Below, in pieces: positions 8,216 through 16,101 of a DNA stretch of 64,000 bases. This DNA is from Paenibacillus peoriae KCTC 3763 (GTDB taxonomy: Bacteria; Bacillota; Bacilli; Paenibacillales; Paenibacillaceae), in contig NZ_AGFX01000011.1 of assembly GCF_000236805.1 (NCBI RefSeq), positions 310,001 through 374,000 on the forward strand, read 5' to 3'. The notes beneath the pieces are model-generated. The model made no database searches, was not told the DNA's origin, and saw only the letters and a program-made list of their open reading frames with translations. Each line of letters starts with the position of its first letter. Position 1 is the first letter of the stretch. The translations under genes and the position numbers were made by a program.

Positions 8216-9481
8216 ATGACTTCCCATTCTCTGCAAAACAGCATTGTTCACGATCTTAAACTGGCCCCTGAAGGCCATCTGAAAATTGATTGGGTGGAAG
8301 CCCACATGCCGGTATTAAACCGGATACGTCAACAGTTCGAGCAGGAACAGCCTTTTGCAGGTCTGAAGGTAACCATCTGTCTGCATCTGGAGGCTAAAAC
8401 AGCTTATTTGGCTAAAGTAGTACAGGCAGGTGGAGCACAGGTCACGATTACCGGTAGTAATCCATTGTCCACACAAGATGATGTTTGCGCGGCATTGGTT
8501 GAAGATGGGATTACAGTCTTGGCTAAATATAATCCGGATCCGGAAGAGTTCAAAAATTTGCAAATTAAGGCGCTGGAAACGAAGCCGGACCTCATTATTG
8601 ATGATGGCGGTGATCTTGTAACTCTGTTGCAATCCGAACGGCCTGATCTGATTTCTACCATCCGTGGGGGAGCAGAGGAGACCACTACAGGGATTATTCG
8701 TTTGAAGGCATTGGAAAAAGAAGGGCAGCTTCACTTTCCAATGGTGGCCGTGAATGATGCATACTGCAAATATTTGTTCGACAACCGCTATGGTACAGGA
8801 CAGTCAGCTTTCGACGGCATTATTCGTACAACGAATCTGGTTGTGGCAGGCAGTACAGTCGTTGTAGTAGGCTATGGCTGGTGTGGCAAAGGGGTTGCAA
8901 TGCGAGCAAAAGGCTTAGGAGCCAATGTTGTTGTAACTGAAGTTGATCCAATCAAGGCAGTAGAAGCTCATATGGATGGTTTCCATGTATTGCCGATGGT
9001 AGAAGCGGCTAAACTGGGTGACTTCTTTATCACAGTAACTGGAAACAAAGCGGTAATTACCGGGGAGCACTTTGATGTTATGAAGGATGGGGCTGTGCTG
9101 TGCAACGCAGGACATTTTGATGTAGAGGTTAGTAAGCCTGAGCTTGCCAAACGCTCCGAATCCATTCGCACGGTCCGTCGGAACATTGAGGAGTATCGCT
9201 TTAAAGACGGGCGTAAAATGTACTTGCTGGCAGAGGGGCGTCTCGTGAATTTGGCTGCTGCGGATGGTCACCCTGCAGAGATTATGGATACTACATTTGC
9301 GCTTCAGGCGCTTGGTTTGAAATACGTGAATGATCGTTACAACGAGTTGGGCAAAGCTGTTATTAATGTGCCTTATGAAATTGATGAGCAAGTAGCCCGC
9401 TTCAAACTCGATAGTCTTGGAATCAAAATTGATGCTTTAACAGAAGAGCAAAAGATCTATCTGGACAGCTGGAACGCGTAA
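8216..9481 (+). CDS. ahcY: Adenosylhomocysteinase (S-adenosylhomocysteine hydrolase)
   Basis: It splits S-adenosylhomocysteine reversibly to adenosine and homocysteine, clearing the by-product of methyltransferases, using tightly bound NAD. At 421 residues it has the compact bacterial length. Visible are NRYGTGQSAFDGIIRTTN near residue 190, the NAD-binding VVVGYGWCGKGVA near residue 220, TGNKAVITGEHFDVMKDGAVLCNAGHFD near 275-305, and a C-terminal NVPYEIDEQVARFKLDSLGI tail. The ATG has AAGGAGG nine bases upstream. Many Firmicutes use the two-step MtnN/LuxS route instead, so its presence is informative. A terminator-like structure follows. Confidence 0.95.
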   Translation: MTSHSLQNSIVHDLKLAPEGHLKIDWVEAHMPVLNRIRQQFEQEQPFAGLKVTICLHLEAKTAYLAKVVQAGGAQVTITGSNPLSTQDDVCAALVEDGITVLAKYNPDPEEFKNLQIKALETKPDLIIDDGGDLVTLLQSERPDLISTIRGGAEETTTGIIRLKALEKEGQLHFPMVAVNDAYCKYLFDNRYGTGQSAFDGIIRTTNLVVAGSTVVVVGYGWCGKGVAMRAKGLGANVVVTEVDPIKAVEAHMDGFHVLPMVEAAKLGDFFITVTGNKAVITGEHFDVMKDGAVLCNAGHFDVEVSKPELAKRSESIRTVRRNIEEYRFKDGRKMYLLAEGRLVNLAAADGHPAEIMDTTFALQALGLKYVNDRYNELGKAVINVPYEIDEQVARFKLDSLGIKIDALTEEQKIYLDSWNA

Positions 9482-9571
9482 CTGGAGCATTTCCAGTCAC
9501 AATGCTGGCTGTTAAGACATTCAGCTTTTAAACCAGATGCTGGTATAGGTTAAACATCTGGATTGGAGATT

Positions 9572-9648
9572 AAGCCCTTTATTTTATGTTGTTTCGAAAC
9601 CTGATGCATATTGTCGGGGGTTCGGCTTCATGGAGTAAGGGGCTTTTT
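9572..9648 (+). terminator. Terminator-like structure with a long loop after ahcY
   Basis: A 10-bp stem (9572-9581 with 9636-9645, one T-G pair) ends in a short T run. The loop is about 54 bases and contains its own small palindrome GTTTCGAAAC at 9591-9600. The long loop is unusual for a plain terminator. The rest of the 335-base gap between ahcY and mraZ holds two small stems (9481-9497 and about 9533-9561) and the mraZ promoter. Confidence 0.5.
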
Positions 9649-9733
9649 GCCATCTTGTGACGGAGGGCTACAATAACAGACACAATCGTATCGATTTGAC
9701 GTCTATCACTTTTTGGTAATGAAAAAGAGGTTT

Positions 9734-9762
9734 TTGATTTTTTAAAGCGAATCTATTATGCT
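9734..9762 (+). promoter_or_regulatory. Sigma-A promoter of the mraZ/dcw cluster
   Basis: TTGATT at 9734-9739, a 17-base spacer and TATGCT at 9757-9762. The expected start of transcription, about 9769, falls inside the MraZ boxes that follow. Confidence 0.7.
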
Positions 9763-9764
9763 TA

Positions 9765-9790
9765 GGTGGTGGAAAGTGGGCCAAAGTGGG
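9765..9790 (+). promoter_or_regulatory. MraZ operator: three GTGGK boxes every 10 bases
   Basis: GTGGT at 9766, GTGGG at 9776 and GTGGG at 9786 are spaced exactly 10 bases apart; the last two share the longer core AAAGTGGG. MraZ proteins of E. coli and mycoplasmas bind such repeats of TGGG-type boxes with short spacers. The boxes start at the predicted transcription start, so binding would block the promoter and give autoregulation of the cluster. Confidence 0.75.
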
Positions 9791-9816
9791 AGAATGAGGT
9801 AAGGGGTGACGAACCA

Positions 9817-10254
9817 ATGTTTATGGGGGAGTTCCAACATAGCATTGATGAGAAGGGTCGGCTTACAGTTCCGGCTAAATTTCGTGAACTTCTCGGTGCC
9901 TCGTTCGTAGTTACCCGCGGGCTGGACCAATGCCTCTTCGTGTATCCCATGGATGAGTGGGCTGTCATGGAGAAAAAATTAAAGGCACTGCCTCTGATGA
10001 AAGCTGATGCGCGGGCGTTTACCCGATTTTTTTTCTCGGGAGCGACTGAATGCGAATTGGACAAACAGGGCAGGGTAAATTTACCGGGGAAATTGTGCGA
10101 ATACGCCAAGCTCACAAAAGAGTGCGTCGTATTGGGAGTGTCCACTCGGGTAGAGATTTGGAGCAAGCACACTTGGGAGCAATATTTCAGCCAATCAGAA
10201 GAAGCATTTAACGATATTGCTGAGAAATTGGTTGATTTCAACTTTGAATTGTAA
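9817..10254 (+). CDS. mraZ: Transcriptional regulator MraZ
   Basis: A DNA-binding regulator of the division and cell-wall cluster, 145 residues, built from two AbrB/SpoVT-like halves. The first half starts [23 protein letters not shown] and the second has the matching [18 protein letters not shown], both with the D-x-x-G-R-(x)-x-x-P family pattern. I start at the ATG at 9817, preceded by AAGGGGTG; the upstream GTG at 9766 in frame lies inside the operator and has no ribosome site. The gene heads a cluster running to ftsZ and is likely to repress its own promoter through the three boxes just upstream. Confidence 0.95.
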   Translation: MFMGEFQHSIDEKGRLTVPAKFRELLGASFVVTRGLDQCLFVYPMDEWAVMEKKLKALPLMKADARAFTRFFFSGATECELDKQGRVNLPGKLCEYAKLTKECVVLGVSTRVEIWSKHTWEQYFSQSEEAFNDIAEKLVDFNFEL

Positions 10255-10272
10255 TTTTAGGAGGTCAGTCGT

Positions 10273-11223
10273 TTGTTTCACCACATTACCGTACTCAAGG
10301 AAGAAGCAACACAGGCACTAAACATCAGGCAGGACGGGATCTATGTGGACTGCACGTTGGGAGGGGCAGGACACAGTTCCGTCATTGCGTCACAGCTCGG
10401 CCCTGAGGGAAGGCTCATCGCCTTTGATCAGGACGATTGGGCATTGGACAATGCGCGTGAGAAGCTGTCGGCCTATCAAGGAAAGATTTCATTAGTGAAA
10501 TCCAACTTCCGCTACCTGCAGGACAAGCTGGCCGAACTGGGATTGCCCGAAAAAGACGGCGTCCCGCAGGTCCAAGGCATTTTGTTCGATCTGGGTGTAT
10601 CCTCGCCCCAGTTCGATGAGGGGGAACGGGGATTCAGCTATAACCATGATGCACCGCTTGATATGCGGATGGATCAGAGTAGCTCGCTTACGGCTTACGA
10701 AATTGTCAATGAATGGCCGGAAGCAGAGATTGCACGTATTCTGTTTCAATACGGGGAAGAGAAGTTTTCACGACGGATCGCGAAGATCATGATTGAACGT
10801 CGAATGAATAAGCCTATTCACACAACGGGGGAACTTGTCGATATTATCAAAGAAGGAATTCCGGCTGCGGCACGCAGAACCGGGGGACATCCGGCTAAAC
10901 GCAGCTTTCAGGCTTTGCGGATTGCTGTGAATGATGAGCTTCGTGCACTGGAAGATACTTTGCATCAGGCTATAAAATGTCTGGCTCCAGGGGGCAGAAT
11001 TTCGGTTATTACGTTTCATTCCTTGGAGGATCGGATATGCAAACATATTTTCAAGGAGTATTTGGCGAAAAGCATCTATCCGTCTGATTTGCCTATTTTG
11101 GATGACAAAATGGTAGGCGATCTAAAGTTGGTGAATCGTAAGCCGATTGTGGCATCAGAGCAGGAATTGGAGCATAATCCACGGTCCCGGTCGGCCAAGT
11201 TGAGAGTTGCCGAGAAATTGTAA
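10273..11223 (+). CDS. rsmH: 16S rRNA m4C1402 methyltransferase RsmH (MraW)
   Basis: It methylates N4 of C1402 in the decoding centre of 16S rRNA with S-adenosylmethionine. The 316-residue protein starts [17 protein letters not shown], has the SAM-binding [12 protein letters not shown] near residue 25, the [20 protein letters not shown] block near 115 and [16 protein letters not shown] near 255. The start is TTG at 10273 with an AGGAGG site eight bases upstream; no better start exists. It lies 18 bases after mraZ and 23 before ftsL. Confidence 0.95.
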   Translation: MFHHITVLKEEATQALNIRQDGIYVDCTLGGAGHSSVIASQLGPEGRLIAFDQDDWALDNAREKLSAYQGKISLVKSNFRYLQDKLAELGLPEKDGVPQVQGILFDLGVSSPQFDEGERGFSYNHDAPLDMRMDQSSSLTAYEIVNEWPEAEIARILFQYGEEKFSRRIAKIMIERRMNKPIHTTGELVDIIKEGIPAAARRTGGHPAKRSFQALRIAVNDELRALEDTLHQAIKCLAPGGRISVITFHSLEDRICKHIFKEYLAKSIYPSDLPILDDKMVGDLKLVNRKPIVASEQELEHNPRSRSAKLRVAEKL

Positions 11224-11246
11224 ATTTGATGAGAAGGAGAGGCGAC

Positions 11247-11627
11247 ATGGCTTATACACGGGGTAATTTGGCTGTAAAAGAAAGAGCCCGTCAGGAACAG
11301 GTTCAACAACAACGGTTTCGTGAGACCACCAAAGTCGTTACGCGCCGCAGAGAGCTACCGATTCGGGAAAAGCTGTTGTATCTGTTGACACTTGTAGCGT
11401 GCATAGTCATTGCTGGTATGTTGATTGGCAGGTACGCCCATATTTATCAAATTAATTATGCGATTAATACGGCCAGCAAGGACATCTCTAAATTACAGAC
11501 CAATATCGCCCAACTGAAGATTCAAAAGGAGAGGCTCGAGAATCAGATTGCGCCAACTGCAAAGCAGCAGGGATATATCGAGCCAACAAAAGAACCTATT
11601 CGTGTGGAAAAGCAGGCTGCCAAATAG
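11247..11627 (+). CDS. ftsL: Cell division protein FtsL
   Basis: A bitopic septum protein of 126 residues that acts with DivIB and DivIC to bring FtsW and PBP2B to the division site. A basic cytosolic tail of about 45 residues is followed by one membrane segment (LLYLLTLVACIVIAGMLIG) and an extracellular coiled coil (residues about 68-100, TASKDISKLQTNIAQLKIQK). Identity rests on this topology and on position between rsmH and pbpB. The ATG at 11247 has GAAGGAGAGG immediately upstream, better than the in-frame TTG at 11226. Confidence 0.85.
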   Translation: MAYTRGNLAVKERARQEQVQQQRFRETTKVVTRRRELPIREKLLYLLTLVACIVIAGMLIGRYAHIYQINYAINTASKDISKLQTNIAQLKIQKERLENQIAPTAKQQGYIEPTKEPIRVEKQAAK

Positions 11628-11630
11628 TTA

Positions 11631-11655
11631 AGAGCATAGCATCAAGCTATGCTCT
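11631..11655 (+). promoter_or_regulatory. Hairpin between ftsL and pbpB
   Basis: A perfect 10-bp stem (11631-11640 with 11646-11655) with a 5-base loop starts four bases after the ftsL stop codon. A run of six T begins eight bases past the stem, too far for a standard terminator. It may slow polymerase or protect the 3' end of a processed message. Confidence 0.6.
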
Positions 11656-11686
11656 AATGTACATTTTTTGCAGAGAGGTTTGAGCT

Positions 11687-14047
11687 ATGGTCAAGAGAAT
11701 AAAGCTTCGCACACTGCTGATAGGGGGATGTATTACCCTCTTTTTTCTTGTTCTGCTGCTAAAGGTATTTTGGATTCAGGTCGTAAGCGGGGAATATTGG
11801 CATAAACAGGTAGTTGCTCAAGTGGAAAAAGATCAGGTGATTCTGCCCAAGCGTGGAACCATTACAGACCGTAAAGGAAACGTGCTGGCTACGGATGCAC
11901 CTGCTTACACGGTAGTGGTCAACCCGAGTATCATCCAGGAATATGATTTGGAGAACGAGGTTGTAGCCAAACTGCATCAATTACTTAAAACACCTGAGGA
12001 TGAGTTGAGAAGACATCTTTCGGCCAAGGACAGTAAGGGGAAATACTTGGTAAATCGCGAAATCCGTAATGGTGGCTGGAAGGCAGATCCCGAGATCAAG
12101 GCACAGGTGGATACGTTTAAGAAATATTTAAAGGATAAGTATGCAGTGGTTGGGGCGGTGGACACCGCTAAGGAGTCCAAACGCTATTATCCCGAAAATA
12201 AACTGGCTTCTCATGTTCTTGGCTATCAACGAAAAGATGGCACAGCAGGCATGGGGCTGGAGGCTTATTATAATAAAGAGCTTTCAGGGACGGCTGGCAA
12301 GCTTCTTTATCAGCGGGATCTGAAGGGTGTCCCTCTTCAGGGATCGGAAAGTATCTATGAGCCGGCACAAAATGGAAAAAATTTAAAGCTGACGATTGAT
12401 GATACGATTCAGTATTATATAGAGAACGCCATGCAGGAAGCTATTGCAAAATACAACCCGAAAACGATGACTGTTGTAGCAGCAGATCCCCAAACGATGG
12501 ATGTTCTCGGGATGGCTAGTTATCCTAATTTTAATCCCAATACATATGGGAGTGCACCATTGGAATCTTTTCGTAATAATGCTACTCAGTCTATCTACGA
12601 GCCGGGTTCTACGTTTAAGATTGTGACCTTGGCTGCTGCGGTTCAGGAAAAGGTATTTAATCCGAATGAAACCTACCGCTCTGGTGTCGTTAGGGTCGGA
12701 GGCTGGGATATTCGCGACGTGAGCCGTAACTGGGGAACGTTAACCTATCTTCAAGGTGTCAAGCGTTCAAGTAACGTCGGTTTTGTCCATCTAGGGCTGG
12801 ACAAGCTGGGTGGCGAAAAGTTGAAAAATTATATTAATAACTTTGGATTTGGTTTAAAAACAGGGATTGATCTTCCGAGTGAGTCTGCTGGAGCTATCAC
12901 ATTCCATACCCAATACAAATCCGAAGTTGCAACGGCTTCCTTTGGACACGGACGTGTTCAGGTGACACCTATCCAGCAGGTAGCTGCGATTTCGGCCATT
13001 GCTAATGGGGGTAAGCTAATGGTGCCTCATCTTGTGAAGGAAATTGTGAATCCGGATACGGACGAAGTGCAGACGATTCAACCTAAGGAAGTCCGTCAGG
13101 TGATTTCGAAGGAATCGGCAGTCCAGACAAGCAGCTATCTGGAGCAGGTCGTGTCTGACCAGGAAATTGGTACAGGACGTCTTGCCTATATTGACGGATA
13201 TCGTGTTGCTGGTAAAACAGGTACGGCGACGAAAGTCGTCGGCAAAGTATACGACCATTCGAAGGATGTCGTGTCCTTTATTGGATTTGCACCGGTAAAT
13301 GATCCGAAAATAGCCGTATTGGTCGTCATGGACGAACCTAACAAATCGGTAGGCGGTGGTACGGCAGCGGCGCCTGTATTTAAAAAAATCGTGTCCCAGT
13401 CACTGCAATATATGGGAGTTCCCAAAACAGGAACCAAGGCGAATAAGACAGATGGCTCTGCTGTGAAAACGGTGGATCTGCCCACTGTACCGCAATTAAC
13501 CGGTCAGGTGAAAAAGGATGCACAAAACGCATTGCTCAAACAGGGGATTGCCTATGAAACGGTAGGTAAAGGCTCCAAAATCGTTCGCCAGTATCCTGAG
13601 GCAGGCGTCAAAATGAAATCGGGACAACGCATTTATTTGCTGACCGAGGATAGTGCCAACATGACCATCCCTGACTTTACAGGTGTTTCATTGCGTGACA
13701 CACTTCAAGTTTTGACGCTTATGAAGGTTGGTGTCCAGGTGAGTGGAGAGGGTTACGTTGTCTCTCAAAAGGCACAAATGGTGAATGGCAAGCGGACCGT
13801 CAGTGTGAAGCTCCAGCCAGCCAAGGAAACCGTAACCGGAGTGAAACCGGATGACACGCCGGATCAGGCCACAGGTATTGCTACAAATCAGTCAGGCAGT
13901 GCAGCGAAGACGGGTACCAATCTCAAAACCGACACCGGTACCGATACTACTGCGAATGCAAGCACAAGCGTCAGGCCTCCCAATGGAGGAAATTCTGCTA
14001 TAGCAGATGAAAAAAGTGCTGCCGCTATTAAAGGCGAGGATAATTGA
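11687..14047 (+). CDS. pbpB: Class B penicillin-binding protein 2B (septal transpeptidase)
   Basis: A monofunctional transpeptidase that crosslinks septal peptidoglycan. The 786-residue protein has one N-terminal anchor (TLLIGGCITLFFLVLLLKVF), a dimerisation domain, and the transpeptidase domain with Ser308 in GSTFK, SSN near residue 363 and KTG near residue 510. Two PASTA domains follow (about 600-715). A low-complexity, Thr/Gly/Ser-rich tail of about 65 residues ends the protein, making it longer than the 713-residue B. subtilis PBP2B. The ATG follows AGAGAGG. Its neighbour spoVD encodes a paralogue for the spore cortex. Confidence 0.92.
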   Translation: MVKRIKLRTLLIGGCITLFFLVLLLKVFWIQVVSGEYWHKQVVAQVEKDQVILPKRGTITDRKGNVLATDAPAYTVVVNPSIIQEYDLENEVVAKLHQLLKTPEDELRRHLSAKDSKGKYLVNREIRNGGWKADPEIKAQVDTFKKYLKDKYAVVGAVDTAKESKRYYPENKLASHVLGYQRKDGTAGMGLEAYYNKELSGTAGKLLYQRDLKGVPLQGSESIYEPAQNGKNLKLTIDDTIQYYIENAMQEAIAKYNPKTMTVVAADPQTMDVLGMASYPNFNPNTYGSAPLESFRNNATQSIYEPGSTFKIVTLAAAVQEKVFNPNETYRSGVVRVGGWDIRDVSRNWGTLTYLQGVKRSSNVGFVHLGLDKLGGEKLKNYINNFGFGLKTGIDLPSESAGAITFHTQYKSEVATASFGHGRVQVTPIQQVAAISAIANGGKLMVPHLVKEIVNPDTDEVQTIQPKEVRQVISKESAVQTSSYLEQVVSDQEIGTGRLAYIDGYRVAGKTGTATKVVGKVYDHSKDVVSFIGFAPVNDPKIAVLVVMDEPNKSVGGGTAAAPVFKKIVSQSLQYMGVPKTGTKANKTDGSAVKTVDLPTVPQLTGQVKKDAQNALLKQGIAYETVGKGSKIVRQYPEAGVKMKSGQRIYLLTEDSANMTIPDFTGVSLRDTLQVLTLMKVGVQVSGEGYVVSQKAQMVNGKRTVSVKLQPAKETVTGVKPDDTPDQATGIATNQSGSAAKTGTNLKTDTGTDTTANASTSVRPPNGGNSAIADEKSAAAIKGEDN

Positions 14048-14062
14048 TAGCTTGTTCTAACG

Positions 14063-14124
14063 TCCGTTTTTTTGAATATTCATGAGGTAAGACATGTCAT
14101 GAGTATTTGGAAGAACGGAGGGGG
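14063..14124 (+). promoter_or_regulatory. Stem-loop that could mask the spoVD ribosome site
   Basis: An 11-bp stem (14075-14085 with 14097-14107) is extended by an outer 6-bp stem TCCGTT (14063-14068) with AACGGA (14114-14119). The outer strand overlaps the first bases of the spoVD ribosome site GGAGGGGG at 14117-14124. Folding of a read-through message from pbpB could limit spoVD translation. Confidence 0.5.
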
Positions 14125-14129
14125 CGCGT

Positions 14130-16046
14130 TTGAAAAAATCTAACGTGATCATGCGGCGCAGGCTGGTGTGGGGGCTGCTGGGATTGTTTGTACTGTTCAC
14201 GGCCTTGTCGATCCGGCTTGCCTATGTTCAATTGGGAAAGGGAGGCGAGCTCTCGGCCAAGGCTGAGGATTCGTGGCGCCGCAATATTCCTTTTGCCGCC
14301 AAGCGTGGTGAAATTTTGGACCGGCAGGGTACGGCATTGACCTATAATGTCAGTTCACCAACAGTTATGGCGATACCCGTACAGATTAAGCAGCCGGAAG
14401 AAACGGCACGAAAGCTGGCGCCCTTGCTGGATATGAGCGAGGATAAAGTGCTTAAGCTCATTACCAAACGAACTGCAAGCCAAAAACTTCAGCCCGGCGG
14501 ACGGAAAATTACGATGGAGAAAGCGCAGCAAATTCGTGATTTGAAGCTGCCGGGTATCGTTGTTGCTGAGGACAACAAACGTTATTATCCCTATGGCGAT
14601 CTGGCGGCTCATATTCTCGGATTTACAGGAATTGATAATCAAGGGCTGACAGGCGTAGAGAAGCAGCAAAACAGCAAGCTTCGGGGCATTGATGGGAGCA
14701 TTGCATATTTATCCGATGCAGGTGGACGGTTGATGCCCGGTTCTTCTGAAAAGTACATTGAGCCGAAGGATGGTCTGAATTTACAATTGACCATTGATAA
14801 GTCTGTGCAGTCCATTATGGAGCGAGAGCTTGACCAAGCTATGGTCAAATTTCAGGCCAACTCGGCCTTATCTATTGCCATGAATCCCAAGACGGGTGAG
14901 ATACTGGGCATGGCTGGGCGACCAAGTTATGAGCCAGCGCTATACAAGCAATATGCGCCTGAAATTTACAATCGGAATTTGCCGATCTGGATGACCTACG
15001 AACCTGGTTCTACGTTTAAAATTATTACACTGGCCGCTGCGTTAGATGAAAAGAAAGTAGACCTCAAAAATGACCGTTTTTTTGATCCGGGATATATTGA
15101 AGTCGGCGGGGCGCGTCTGCGCTGTTGGAAAAAAGCCGGTCATGGTAGCGAGACCTTTCTTCAAGTGGTGGAGAATTCTTGCAACCCCGGTTTTGTAACG
15201 TTAGGTCAGCGTTTGGGCAAAGAAACACTGTTCAAGTACATTCGCAATTTCGGCTTTGGCAGCAAAACAGGCATCGACATGATTGGTGAGGGAAATGGTA
15301 TTTTATTCAAACTGCCCCAGGTCGGGCCTGTAGAACTGGCGACAACCGCCTTTGGTCAAGGGGTTTCAGTCACTCCGATCCAGCAGGTGACGGCGGTATC
15401 TGCTGCAATTAATGGTGGTAACCTTTATAAGCCTCACATTACAAAAAGCTGGATTCAGCCGGAAACAGGCAAGGTGCTGGAACAAGTAGAGCCGGAGTTG
15501 GTGCGAAGGGTTGTTTCAGAGGATACCTCCCGACAGGTGAGGGAAGCGTTGGAGAGCGTCGTTGCCAAAGGCACAGGTCGTCCCGCTTTTATTGAGGGCT
15601 ACCGGGTGGGCGGTAAAACGGGTACAGCGCAGAAGGTCATTAACGGACATTATTCTTCTTCGGAGCATATTGTATCTTTTATCGGCTTTGCTCCCGCGGA
15701 TGACCCGCAGATTGTTGTGTACACTGCTGTTGATAACCCGAAAGGCGTTCAATTCGGCGGGGTAGTTGCTGCACCAATCGTACAAAAAATTTTAAAGGAT
15801 GCGCTGATTGCTTTGAAAGTCCCACCCCGCACCAATCAAATTCCCAAAGTGTACAAGTATGGAGAAAATCCGATTGAAACCGTACCTGATCTGGTAGGTG
15901 CCGGGGTGGCTGATTTGTACGAAGATATGAATATGAACTTTATGCTTGTAAAATCCGGGTCAGGCAAGACGGTTGTCAGTCAGGCACCGAAGCCGGGCTC
16001 CAGATTGGAACGGGGATCAACGATCCGTATTTATATGGGGGATTGA
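14130..16046 (+). CDS. spoVD: Stage V sporulation protein D (class B PBP for spore cortex)
   Basis: A paralogue of PBP2B, 638 residues, needed in B. subtilis for cortex peptidoglycan in the mother cell together with SpoVE. It has one N-terminal anchor (LVWGLLGLFVLFTALSIRLAY), the dimerisation domain, Ser294 in GSTFK, an SCN motif near residue 351 in place of SSN, and GGKTGTAQK near 493. One PASTA domain ends the protein, as in SpoVD, against two in the PBP2B upstream. The start is TTG at 14130 with a strong GGAGGGGG site. The call between SpoVD and a second PBP2B rests on order and on the single PASTA domain. Confidence 0.9.
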   Translation: MKKSNVIMRRRLVWGLLGLFVLFTALSIRLAYVQLGKGGELSAKAEDSWRRNIPFAAKRGEILDRQGTALTYNVSSPTVMAIPVQIKQPEETARKLAPLLDMSEDKVLKLITKRTASQKLQPGGRKITMEKAQQIRDLKLPGIVVAEDNKRYYPYGDLAAHILGFTGIDNQGLTGVEKQQNSKLRGIDGSIAYLSDAGGRLMPGSSEKYIEPKDGLNLQLTIDKSVQSIMERELDQAMVKFQANSALSIAMNPKTGEILGMAGRPSYEPALYKQYAPEIYNRNLPIWMTYEPGSTFKIITLAAALDEKKVDLKNDRFFDPGYIEVGGARLRCWKKAGHGSETFLQVVENSCNPGFVTLGQRLGKETLFKYIRNFGFGSKTGIDMIGEGNGILFKLPQVGPVELATTAFGQGVSVTPIQQVTAVSAAINGGNLYKPHITKSWIQPETGKVLEQVEPELVRRVVSEDTSRQVREALESVVAKGTGRPAFIEGYRVGGKTGTAQKVINGHYSSSEHIVSFIGFAPADDPQIVVYTAVDNPKGVQFGGVVAAPIVQKILKDALIALKVPPRTNQIPKVYKYGENPIETVPDLVGAGVADLYEDMNMNFMLVKSGSGKTVVSQAPKPGSRLERGSTIRIYMGD

Positions 16047-16101
16047 TAGGTTTTTTTTATACCATACTATGAATAACGAGAAAGCAATGGAGGAATGAAA
16101 G

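Noticed and set aside
9766-9816. GTG start that would lengthen MraZ by 17 residues
   Set aside because: It falls within the operator near the transcription start and has no ribosome site; the ATG at 9817 has one and fits the family start.
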